Origin: Aquimarina sp. RZ0
GTDB lineage: Bacteria > Bacteroidota > Bacteroidia > Flavobacteriales > Flavobacteriaceae
Direction of reading: 5' to 3'
Assembly (NCBI RefSeq): GCF_008370685.1
Contig: NZ_VTZU01000007.1
Span: forward strand, 62,001 to 126,000
DNA length: 64,000 bases
Below are positions 57,096 through 64,000 of the stretch, one piece after another. Below the pieces are notes generated by a model. That model saw only the letters and a list, made by a program, of their open reading frames with translations. It did no database searches and had not been told where the DNA came from. A program made the translations under genes and the position numbers. How positions within the stretch are numbered: position 1 is the first letter of the stretch; each line of letters opens with the position of its first letter.

Positions 57096-57127
57096 TATAT
57101 TTGGAGGGGGGATACCCCTTTTTTAGT
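57096..57127 (+). promoter_or_regulatory. Possible vgrG promoter followed by an attenuator-like hairpin
   Basis: TATATTTG (57096-57103) fits TAnnTTTG. Immediately after it come AGGGG, a GGATA loop, CCCCT and a run of T (about 57105-57127), a short GC stem with a T tract like a small Rho-independent terminator. If transcription starts at about 57110 the hairpin would lie at the very 5' end of the leader; alternatively it ends transcription coming from upstream. Confidence 0.4.
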
Positions 57128-57268
57128 TATTTTTACTGGTTAAATAAATGTTAAATTTGTAATTAATCTATTGATTGAAGTATTCTGTCGGTTAACTGGT
57201 TAAAAAGCTGTATATGAGAGTATTTATATTAAATTGCTAAGTGATTTTTATTTTTAAAACAAAAGAAT

Positions 57269-59092
57269 ATGGCACTTCAATCTCAGTTAAAGATCTTTAT
57301 AGGCGGTACCGCTATTACGGCTTTTAAAACATTCAGATTACATCAAGAAATTGATAGCCATCATGATTTCCGATTAGTATGCAGAGCAGATGTGTTGGAA
57401 AACCTATCGGGAGAGATGGCTTCAGAAACCAAAAATTTTCTGGGAGAGTCTTTTATACTTCAAGTTGGAGCCTTAGGGTTTACAAGCGGATATAAGGAAT
57501 TAGAATTTAAGGGTGTTGTTACTTCAGTGGATGTAACAAAAGGTTTTCTGCATTCTGGAGGCGATACAATTGCAATCTCAGGAAAGAGTAGTTGCATTAT
57601 TTCTGATGATGGTCCTCATTATGCTTCTCATAATGATGTAAGTATGTTAGACATATTACAAAAAACATATCAGGGATATGATATCTCTAAGCTAGAGACA
57701 GTCTTTAATCCTGTAAAAACCGAAACCATACATTATAGTGTACAGCAAAATGAAAGTTCGTATCAATATCTAAGTAGACTGGCAGCACAGTATAGCGAAT
57801 GGTTTTATTATGATGGAAAGAAATTAGTATTTGGTAGCGCAGCATATGATGCAGTACCTCTTCAGTATGGAATGGATTTGCAGGAATTCTCTTTAAAATT
57901 AGCTCCCAAACCAAATAAGTATCGATATTGTACTAATGATTATATTACAGATCAGCAGCACGAAAAATCAACAAATGAAGTGAATACAGGGGTGAATGGT
58001 TTTAATCAATTTACCAGTGAAAAAAGCAATACTCTGTATGCCAAAGAAACCAGCGTATATATCAATTCTTATGATGATGCTCAATTAAAAAACCGACTGG
58101 ATACCCAGGTAGAACAGCAGACCAAAGCCATAGAAGCAAAACAAGTTATTGTGAAAGGATCTAGCGATAACCCAGGCGTTAGCCTGGGAGATGTAGTGAC
58201 CATACAAGATGGTCTGACGGGTTATGGTTCTTTTAGAATTATCAAAGTAACCCATACAGTTTCTGAAAACGGAAAATACAACAACGAGTTCGAAGGGATT
58301 ACGGCAGAACTGGATGTGTATCCTAAAACGGATATGATGTCATTCCCCAAGAGCGACACTCAGGTAGCTACCGTAATAGAAAATGTAGATCCAGATGGAA
58401 TTAGCAGAATACGCGTGCAATTTCCCTGGCAAAAACCGTATGGAGAACTAACACCTTGGTTGCGTGTAGTTTCTCCACATGCAGGAGGTGAAAAAGGCTT
58501 TCATTTTATCCCGGAAAAAGGAGAAGAAGTATTAGTAGGATTTGAAGTAGGGAATGCAGAACGACCCTATGTTATGGGCAGTATGTATACAGGAGGCGCA
58601 CAGCCGGGAGCGTTCCAGAGTGATAATAATGATATCAAAGCTATCCAATCTCGTAGTGGAAATAGAGTGATTATGAATGATAAAGATGGGAGTATTACTA
58701 TGGCGGACCCCAGTGGTAATGTAGTCGTCATGCAAGGTAATGGAGAAATTGTCATAAAAGCTCCTAAGAAATTGACGTTAATGTCCACAGATATTAATAT
58801 CCTAGCTGGGAATAGTATTAATATAGAAGCGAAACCTAATGAAGATGGAGGAGAAGGAACGATTGGTATGAAGGCACAAAAGTCTTTTGGATTAAAGGTC
58901 GTGGATGAAACAATTGGAGTTAGTGCTAAGAAGGATATTACGCTTACTAGTGAAACCGCAAGCACTAACCTTAATGGGAAAACAGATACCAATATAAAAG
59001 GAGAGACTTCTATCAACCTTGATGGTGATAAAATTAATGTTAAAGGAGGTAGCAAAATCAAAGTAGAATCTTCTGATACGGATATTTTCTAA
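57269..59092 (+). CDS. vgrG: Type VI secretion spike protein VgrG
   Basis: VgrG forms the trimeric spike at the tip of the type VI secretion tube and carries effectors. The 607-residue protein has the gp27-like N-terminal domains (about 1-345; FRLHQEIDSHHDFRLVCRAD, YQYLSRLAAQYSEWFYYDG, YNNEFEGI), the gp5 OB-fold (about 360-450; VATVIENVDPDGISRIRVQFPW, LRVVSPHAGGEKGFHFIPEKGEEVLVGFEVGNAERPYVMGSMYTGG) and a repetitive beta-helical needle (about 455-607). The form fits the Bacteroidetes T6SS (type iii). No other T6SS structural gene is in the window. The toxin gene starts 12 bases downstream. Confidence 0.95.
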   Translation: MALQSQLKIFIGGTAITAFKTFRLHQEIDSHHDFRLVCRADVLENLSGEMASETKNFLGESFILQVGALGFTSGYKELEFKGVVTSVDVTKGFLHSGGDTIAISGKSSCIISDDGPHYASHNDVSMLDILQKTYQGYDISKLETVFNPVKTETIHYSVQQNESSYQYLSRLAAQYSEWFYYDGKKLVFGSAAYDAVPLQYGMDLQEFSLKLAPKPNKYRYCTNDYITDQQHEKSTNEVNTGVNGFNQFTSEKSNTLYAKETSVYINSYDDAQLKNRLDTQVEQQTKAIEAKQVIVKGSSDNPGVSLGDVVTIQDGLTGYGSFRIIKVTHTVSENGKYNNEFEGITAELDVYPKTDMMSFPKSDTQVATVIENVDPDGISRIRVQFPWQKPYGELTPWLRVVSPHAGGEKGFHFIPEKGEEVLVGFEVGNAERPYVMGSMYTGGAQPGAFQSDNNDIKAIQSRSGNRVIMNDKDGSITMADPSGNVVVMQGNGEIVIKAPKKLTLMSTDINILAGNSINIEAKPNEDGGEGTIGMKAQKSFGLKVVDETIGVSAKKDITLTSETASTNLNGKTDTNIKGETSINLDGDKINVKGGSKIKVESSDTDIF

Positions 59093-59104
59093 ACGAACAG
59101 TCTT

Positions 59105-60634
59105 ATGCCAAATGATTTAGAATATATTGTAAAAGATGCACTGATGTTATGTGATAAGGGTGCAGCACCCGCACCGTTTGCTCCTACACATAATACGCAT
59201 ATTAAGATCAATAACTGCTTGGTTACTACGAAGGCAGATAAAATCCCGATGACTAATATTCCAACCTTTGGAGCCTGTACTGTAAAAAATGGAAATCCGT
59301 GTACGCCCGCACCTATTGATTGGACAGATACTTATAAGGTAAAGGTAAAAGGACAGGAAACAATCCTATACAAAAGCAAATTACCTTGTGGTACCGGAGG
59401 TAAGATAGAGTTTATTACTAGCGGACAGATCAAACTCCCCCCAGAGGAGTATGACAAATTGATAGAAGAACACGGGCAGAAAGAAGATGAAGGTGGCTGG
59501 GGCTGGTGGGATACGGTAGAATTAATACCAGTAATAGGGAGTATTGTAGGAGCTGTACGAGAAGGAGCTAAAGGAAATTGGGGGATGATGGCAATGAATA
59601 TAGGTTTTCTGGTATTAGATGTTGCTGGATTAATCAGTTTTGGTGCCACTACTGCAGCATCGACAGCTGCTAAAACAGGAATTAAGGCAGGGATTAAAGC
59701 CACTGCAAAATCTGCTGCTAAAGGAGTAGCCAAATTAGGAACCAAAGCCGGAGCCAAACAACTGGCTAAAGGAGCAGGAAAAGCATTTGCCAAAAGCGCA
59801 GCTAAAGCAGTAGACAATATTGCTCTTAAAACAGGAAAAGTATGCGTCTTTGCCTGTTTTACCGCAGGGACCAAAATAGCAGTACAAGACGGACATAAAA
59901 ATATCGAAGATATACAGCAAGGTGATCTAGTCTGGGCGTATAATGATGAGACAGGAGCGAGTGATCTTAAGCCTGTGCTTACAATCATGCAGCGAGAAAT
60001 AGATGCGACTATTGAGCTTACACTTGGTACAGAAATTATAGAAACCACTGCGGAGCATCCTTTTTATACCCGCTCCGGATGGAAAGATGCTGCTGATCTT
60101 ACGAAAGAAGATGAAGTAAAAACAAAAAACGGAAAGTGGCAACGTATAGAAGCTACCAATTTCTTGTATAGCAAAAAGAAAGTATATAACTTTGAAGTAG
60201 CGGATTGGCATACCTATTTTGTAGGAGCTTGGGAATGGTTGGTGCATAATACTAAGGCTTGTTTAAAAGTTTCTGCAAAAAAAATCAAAGATGGCGTATA
60301 TGACCTGACATTAAAATTTAAAGATGACTGGTCTAAAACACAAAAAAAAGTAGCAAAAGAAAAAGCAGAGGCTTTAACTAAAGCGCCAACAAAAGTTGTA
60401 AAAAGCCCCGCTAGAAAATCAGGAACAAGAAAAACATTTAAGAAAAAAGGAGGGAAAGTTAAAAAAGGACAAGATGTTGACCATACAGTAGAATTGCAAT
60501 TAGGAGGTGTTGATGATGTATCAAATATGAAAGCATTGGATAGTAGTGTAAATAGAAGTTTTGGTAGACAAATACAGAATCAAATAAAAGATTTACCTGC
60601 TGGGACTATAATAAGGAATGTAAAAATACAATAA
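59105..60634 (+). CDS. PAAR-like (DUF4280) - HINT - nuclease polymorphic toxin
   Basis: The 509-residue protein is a modular T6SS effector. Residues 1-115 are a DUF4280/PAAR-like tip domain that caps VgrG (CDKGAAPAPF, PTFGACTVKNGNPCTPAP). Residues 135-240 contain hydrophobic and Ala/Lys/Gly-rich segments. A HINT self-cleaving domain spans 251-382: it begins CFTAGTKI with Cys251, has TAEHPFYT (His318) and ends VHN with His381-Asn382. The C-terminal 127 residues (after Asn382) carry the toxin: VDHTVELQLGGVDDVSNM, LDSSVNRS, QI, which recalls HNH/Endo VII-type nucleases. HINT cleavage could release it. Its stop overlaps the immunity start (TAATG). Confidence 0.85.
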   Translation: MPNDLEYIVKDALMLCDKGAAPAPFAPTHNTHIKINNCLVTTKADKIPMTNIPTFGACTVKNGNPCTPAPIDWTDTYKVKVKGQETILYKSKLPCGTGGKIEFITSGQIKLPPEEYDKLIEEHGQKEDEGGWGWWDTVELIPVIGSIVGAVREGAKGNWGMMAMNIGFLVLDVAGLISFGATTAASTAAKTGIKAGIKATAKSAAKGVAKLGTKAGAKQLAKGAGKAFAKSAAKAVDNIALKTGKVCVFACFTAGTKIAVQDGHKNIEDIQQGDLVWAYNDETGASDLKPVLTIMQREIDATIELTLGTEIIETTAEHPFYTRSGWKDAADLTKEDEVKTKNGKWQRIEATNFLYSKKKVYNFEVADWHTYFVGAWEWLVHNTKACLKVSAKKIKDGVYDLTLKFKDDWSKTQKKVAKEKAEALTKAPTKVVKSPARKSGTRKTFKKKGGKVKKGQDVDHTVELQLGGVDDVSNMKALDSSVNRSFGRQIQNQIKDLPAGTIIRNVKIQ

Positions 60635-61233
60635 TGATGTTAAAGAATATTCAGAAAAAATATGTAATCACTCATTTTAATGATAATAATAAAATAAAAA
60701 AAAAAGACTTTTTAAATGAATATAATTCATTTGGTTTTGCATATGAATTATTAATGAAAAATGGCGGTGATGTTTTCGAGAATGGGTTATTTCAAATATT
60801 AACTTTTCAAAATGCCTATAAATGGACGAATCTTATAACTACAAATTATTTTCCAGAATTTAAGTACAAATTATTTTGCTATGCAATGACTTGGCAAGGT
60901 TGTATTTTAGCTGTAAACGAAGAAAATGATACAATATACATATTTGACCCTGCGACCTGTGAATACTTTGCTATGGAAGATACTTCTTTAAATGACTTTT
61001 TATCGGAAGAATTTTTAGAAAATGAAGACGAAATAATTTATTCAGATGATTTTAAGCTGTCTCTGAGTTTTATGAATATAGAAGAGTTAGATTCAGCATT
61101 TTGTATCGCACATAAAATTTCACTGTTTTTAGGGGGTGAAGATCAAATTGAAAATCAAGAAATTATTGATACAGAAGTTATGTGGGATTTACAAATACAA
61201 ATAGCGGAAAGTATTAATGAAATACCAGATTGA
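60634..61233 (+). CDS. Likely immunity protein (GAD-like/DUF1851, Tdi1-type)
   Basis: The 199-residue protein begins within the toxin stop codon (TAATG), so it is translationally coupled. It has an N-terminal GAD-like part and a C-terminal DUF1851 domain: LFQILTFQNAYKWTNLI, YAMTWQGCILAVNEENDTIYIFDPATCEYFAMEDTSLNDFLSEEF, HKISLFLGGEDQIENQEIIDTEVMWDLQIQIAESI. This is the domain set of the Tdi1 immunity protein that neutralises a T6SS toxin. It is acidic while the toxin is basic, which fits binding. It may protect against a different toxin than the one upstream. Confidence 0.75.
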   Translation: MMLKNIQKKYVITHFNDNNKIKKKDFLNEYNSFGFAYELLMKNGGDVFENGLFQILTFQNAYKWTNLITTNYFPEFKYKLFCYAMTWQGCILAVNEENDTIYIFDPATCEYFAMEDTSLNDFLSEEFLENEDEIIYSDDFKLSLSFMNIEELDSAFCIAHKISLFLGGEDQIENQEIIDTEVMWDLQIQIAESINEIPD

Positions 61234-61330
61234 TTATAAAAGTTTTATGTTATATTTTTTATTCTCCTGATATTTCATTTTAGATTAAGATGAATAAAAT
61301 CTTGAACAAGTTATCTTTTTTACAAATTTT

Positions 61331-61433
61331 TGTCACGTCCTAAAATACGGCTACAGATTAATATTAAAATTTAAGCGGCACTTTGGTGCACGTAATTAGG
61401 TGTTTTATAGTCTAAAGATAAATGTAATCTTTT
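61331..61433 (-). mobile_element. Truncated end of an IS3-family insertion sequence
   Basis: On the minus strand the last codons read KRLHLSLDYKTPNYVHQSAA then TAA (61433-61371), which is the conserved C-terminal end of IS3-family OrfB integrases. A terminus-like TGTCACGTCC begins at 61331. Only about 100 bases of the element remain: at 61434 the sequence becomes the second copy of the long direct repeat. The frame remains open for several codons into the repeat, so a short microhomology may underlie the join. Confidence 0.75.
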
Positions 61434-61649
61434 ATAAATTCTGATAATACAGGTGCAGTTTTTTATCCTAATCCAACTAGTGGAATTATAAACCTTTCTA
61501 AAGAATATGAATGGGTGCTAATAAATGATCTGGGACAGGTTGTTAATACAGGAAATAGTTCTTCAATTGACTTATCCAAATATGCAAAAGGGCTGTATTT
61601 CTTAAAAGCAGAAAAGGAAGGGACTACTGTCAAGATTATCAAAGAGTAA
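61434..61649 (+). pseudogene. C-terminal fragment of the sugar dehydrogenase-like gene
   Basis: The fragment encodes the T9SS sorting tail (YPNPTSGIINL...KGLYFLKAEKEG...KIIKE) of the gene at 47702-50257 without start, signal peptide or catalytic domain. It is a remnant created at the duplication junction. Confidence 0.85.
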
Positions 61650-61707
61650 ATAAAAGAGCATTATAACTATATTTATAGTAACAATTATTCATAGTAAGAT
61701 TTTATTT

Positions 61708-61737
61708 CAGGCTGTAAAAAAAGATTTTTGCAGCCTG
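61708..61737 (+). terminator. Duplicated terminator
   Basis: This is the same CAGGCTG...CAGCCTG hairpin as 50316-50345, carried along in the duplicated segment. It follows the fragment ending at 61649. Confidence 0.8.
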
Positions 61738-61761
61738 TTTTGTTTTTTAGAGAACCAACTC

Positions 61762-61922
61762 ATACCATTTTCGATTTTAATATACCCATTATAAAGTTTT
61801 CTCTTTTTTCTGTATATTTTAAAATAAAAACAAGTCGTAGCTATGGATTATACCTTGATTTTCTTTTTTTCTAAACAAGAAATTGTTGTTTTTTATTTGA
61901 GTGTTTTAAAACCAAAAAAGGA
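61762..61922 (+). repeat. Second copy of the ATACCATTT-type relative
   Basis: It corresponds to 50370-50530 at the fixed offset of the duplication and is not an independent insertion. Confidence 0.55.
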
Positions 61923-61927
61923 ATGAC

Positions 61928-62085
61928 ACGATTTGTGATTAAAAAATTCGTATAAATTCATTGAATTATTTTTTCTTTATGCAAGGCAAAAAAATCAAGC
62001 ATAGCTATAGCTACGGTTTATTTTTTAAACGAAGTAGAAAGGGAAAAGAAACGATGAATATGCGAAATTTTTAGTTATAAATCGT
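61928..62085 (+). repeat. 158-bp palindromic element, duplicated with its surroundings
   Basis: It carries the GGGAAAAG variant and ATGAC flanks of copy 3, showing it arose by the segmental duplication rather than by a separate insertion. Confidence 0.9.
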
Positions 62086-62193
62086 ATGACAGGAGCAAAT
62101 CTTATCGAATAGTTTTAAGATGGAGGGTGGTATCTTAGCAATTATAAAATAAAAACCTTATTTTTTATATGGTAATTGGAAAAAAAATAAGGG

Positions 62194-63006
62194 ATGAAAA
62201 GATTTATAGTATTCTTGATAAGTATCTTGACAATATCCTCTTCTGCCCAGAAAAATTTTAAGGTATATTATGAAGAAGGAGAAAAAGGATATACAGTTTT
62301 TGCAGATAATGGAGAATATAGCCCTGTTTCTGTAGAGATAAATTTTAAGATAGATAACCTCACATCAAGTATTGGTACTAGTAAAATTATCGTGGTTCCA
62401 GCGCAAACAACCAAGTACTATATTGCAGATCTGACAGTGATCGAAATTCGAAAAGCGATTAAATTAGGGTTTGGTGTGAGATATAATCATGGGAATCATT
62501 TACAAAAAATATATGATGCAGATTATGAATATCAGTTACCTTTTCAGAAAGGTACGAGTCACGTAGTAACTCAGGGGTATAATGGTGCGATCTCACATAA
62601 AGATGAATATGCGTTGGATTTTAGAATGCCAATAGGTACCAAAATTTATGCGGCGAGAGAGGGAGTAGTTGTGTTGGTAGAACAGGGTTTTAATAAAACA
62701 TGTACCGATGCCAATTGTGCAAAGTTTAATAATTATATATTGGTCTATCATTCTGATGGAACCTTTGCAGAGTATACCCATATCAAAAAAAATGGAGCTG
62801 TGGTCAAAGCTGGAGATGCCATAAAAACAGGTCAATTCATTGGGTATAGCGGTAATATTGGATGGTCTACGGGACCTCATCTTCATTTCATAGTTTTTTT
62901 ACAGCGATTTACGAAACGAGAAACACTACCAACAAAATTTTTAATAGACGCTGGAAAACAAGCGCTGCTATTAGAAGAAAGGAAGGAGTATTCTAGAAAG
63001 TACTGA
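62194..63006 (+). CDS. M23 family metallopeptidase, duplicate copy
   Basis: The 270-residue product is identical to the protein encoded at 50802-51614, including the signal peptide, the SHKDEYALDF zinc site and HLHF. Upstream sequence is also identical to beyond the promoter, so both copies should be expressed alike if the duplication is real. Confidence 0.9.
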   Translation: MKRFIVFLISILTISSSAQKNFKVYYEEGEKGYTVFADNGEYSPVSVEINFKIDNLTSSIGTSKIIVVPAQTTKYYIADLTVIEIRKAIKLGFGVRYNHGNHLQKIYDADYEYQLPFQKGTSHVVTQGYNGAISHKDEYALDFRMPIGTKIYAAREGVVVLVEQGFNKTCTDANCAKFNNYILVYHSDGTFAEYTHIKKNGAVVKAGDAIKTGQFIGYSGNIGWSTGPHLHFIVFLQRFTKRETLPTKFLIDAGKQALLLEERKEYSRKY

Positions 63007-63181
63007 TAACAACTGATCCTATTACAATGTCTATATTAAGAAAACGATGTTTGAGTTTAAAAATACTATTGTTTCATTAAGAAAACCTTAACTTAAGTGA
63101 TGACATTATATGTTTACTTTTAGCTTTAAATTAACTTTTATAGAAATGAGTTTTATTTTTTTTATGCAAAATTGTAATGAG

Positions 63182-64000
63182 ATGATCAAGAGAATATTAT
63201 TGATAATTTGTCTATCCGCTTTTTTTATTTCCTGTAAAAATGATACTTCAAAAACTGAAAAAACAGTTGTAGTATCACCAAAAGATACCAGTGCAGATTT
63301 TAATAAGATGCTGGATGAATATTATGAAGAAGGGTTGAAACTTGATCCTGTACAAGCTACTTTTGCAGGAGATAATCGTTACAATGATCAGTTTCCTAAT
63401 CCATTAGCAGATGAAACAGTAAGCAAATTAAAAACATATTATCACGCTTATAAAACTAAATTAACAGAATTTGCAGATGTAGATTTATCTGACAGTCAAA
63501 AAATGACAAAGAAGATATTACAATGGGAATGTGATATGAACTTGGCTGGGTTTAATTTTCGTAAGGATTATTTTCCTATTGATCAGATGTGGTCTATTAA
63601 TTTGGTCGTAGGGCAATTGGCTAGTGGAGCAAGTGCGCAACCATTTAAAACTGTAGAAGATTATAATAATTGGTTAAAGCGTCTGGATGGATATTTAGCG
63701 TGGATGACATCTGCAGAAACAAAAATGCGAGAAGGAATGAAAAAGGGATTTGTGCTTCCTAAGTCATTGATTAAAAAAGTAGTACCTCAATTAGAAGCAC
63801 TGACTATTGAAGAGCTGGATAAGCACCTTTTCTATACTCCTGTAAAGAATTTCCCGAAAGAGTTTACTGATGAAGAAAAGAAAATACTCGTTGAATCCTA
63901 CAATAAAACAATTTTAGAGAAAATTATTCCTGCATATAAAAGCGTATATCAGTTTATGAGTGCGGAGTATATGGATGCCGGAAGGACAAGTTCAGGGATT
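63182..64000 (+). CDS. DUF885 family lipoprotein, duplicate copy, incomplete at the window end
   Basis: The first 273 codons match 51790-52608 exactly, with the same lipoprotein signal MIKRILLIICLSAFFISC. The window ends before the HEAIPGHHYQ motif, so completeness cannot be judged. Confidence 0.9.
   Translation, partial: MIKRILLIICLSAFFISCKNDTSKTEKTVVVSPKDTSADFNKMLDEYYEEGLKLDPVQATFAGDNRYNDQFPNPLADETVSKLKTYYHAYKTKLTEFADVDLSDSQKMTKKILQWECDMNLAGFNFRKDYFPIDQMWSINLVVGQLASGASAQPFKTVEDYNNWLKRLDGYLAWMTSAETKMREGMKKGFVLPKSLIKKVVPQLEALTIEELDKHLFYTPVKNFPKEFTDEEKKILVESYNKTILEKIIPAYKSVYQFMSAEYMDAGRTSSGI

Larger units (their letters stand above)
61434..64000 (+). repeat. Second copy of the long direct repeat (cut by the window end)
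   Basis: Every stretch compared equals 50042-52608 at an offset of 11,392 bases. It starts abruptly after an IS fragment and in the middle of a reading frame. It is either the start of a second 11.4-kb tandem unit, which would contain the VgrG module again, or an assembly artefact. Confidence 0.92.

Noticed and set aside
59332..60048. 238-codon frame antisense to the HINT toxin
   Set aside because: It is the shadow of the Ala/Lys-rich and Gly-rich part of the toxin; the sense strand has clear domains.
59855..60252. Intein in the PAAR-like protein
   Set aside because: The HINT block is followed by a variable toxin rather than the rest of a conserved host protein, and no homing endonuclease is present; a toxin-releasing HINT domain explains it better.
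61250..61330. Remainder of the IS element or a second target duplication left of the stub
   Set aside because: I could not find transposase codons or a matching inverted end in these bases; they look like ordinary spacer after the immunity gene.

Overview
The window reads as a low-GC chromosome segment of a marine member of the Flavobacteriaceae (Bacteroidetes); an Aquimarina-like genus is a guess. Reasons: six secreted proteins end in the YPNP...GIYFL...K(K/Q)-type sorting tail of the type IX secretion system (T9SS); several promoters show the Bacteroidetes -7 motif TAnnTTTG; start codons include many TTG and GTG; and a GH16 polysaccharidase, a VgrG effector module and several families restricted to or typical of Bacteroidetes are present. 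No rRNA, tRNA or CRISPR array was seen.

Layout. 1-4.8 kb: tail of an unidentified gene, a DUF192 lipoprotein, a secreted S74-domain protein and a DUF3843-like protein. 4.9-8.8 kb: a minus-strand operon of six genes (membrane protein, HTH_34 winged-helix regulator, COQ4-like protein, small membrane protein, DUF1361 protein, CreD) with two copies of one perfect 7-5-7 palindrome at the two presumed promoters, a likely operator for the regulator. 9-16 kb: a giant repetitive CHRD-domain T9SS protein, then a DUF5777/YceI/OB-fold trio facing a membrane-bound LytTR regulator. 17.8-25.1 kb: DUF1801, KdsA, a secreted CAP protein, a multidomain GH16 enzyme and TypA/BipA. 25.5-35.3 kb: a surface-polysaccharide locus (FdtA/FdtB-type 3-amino-deoxyhexose genes, Wzx flippase, four glycosyltransferases, an acyltransferase-like protein, a 2OG-Fe(II) oxygenase and a frameshifted methyltransferase). 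35.3-43.4 kb: FtsE, an MBOAT/SGNH O-acetylation pair, and a TPR protein with an outer-membrane barrel. 44-50 kb: two large T9SS proteins (beta-helix/LamG/ricin; PQQ-dependent sugar dehydrogenase-like plus repeats). 50.8-56.3 kb: M23 peptidase, DUF885 lipoprotein, TPR histidine kinase. 57.3-61.2 kb: a type VI secretion cargo module: VgrG, a PAAR-like(DUF4280)-HINT-nuclease toxin and its likely immunity protein. 61.3-64 kb: a stub of an IS3-type transposase joined directly to an apparently identical second copy of 50,042-52,608, which runs off the window. This is what the junction of an 11,392-bp tandem duplication, or of an assembly error, would look like; the unit contains the whole VgrG module.

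The most unusual sequence is a family of nearly identical 158-bp imperfect palindromes (five independent positions, plus one more made by the duplication), one inserted inside an older relative, with further diverged ~150-160-bp relatives. Four of the five positions flank genes in or next to the T6SS region. They behave like non-autonomous, MITE-like elements; no transposase for them is in the window.
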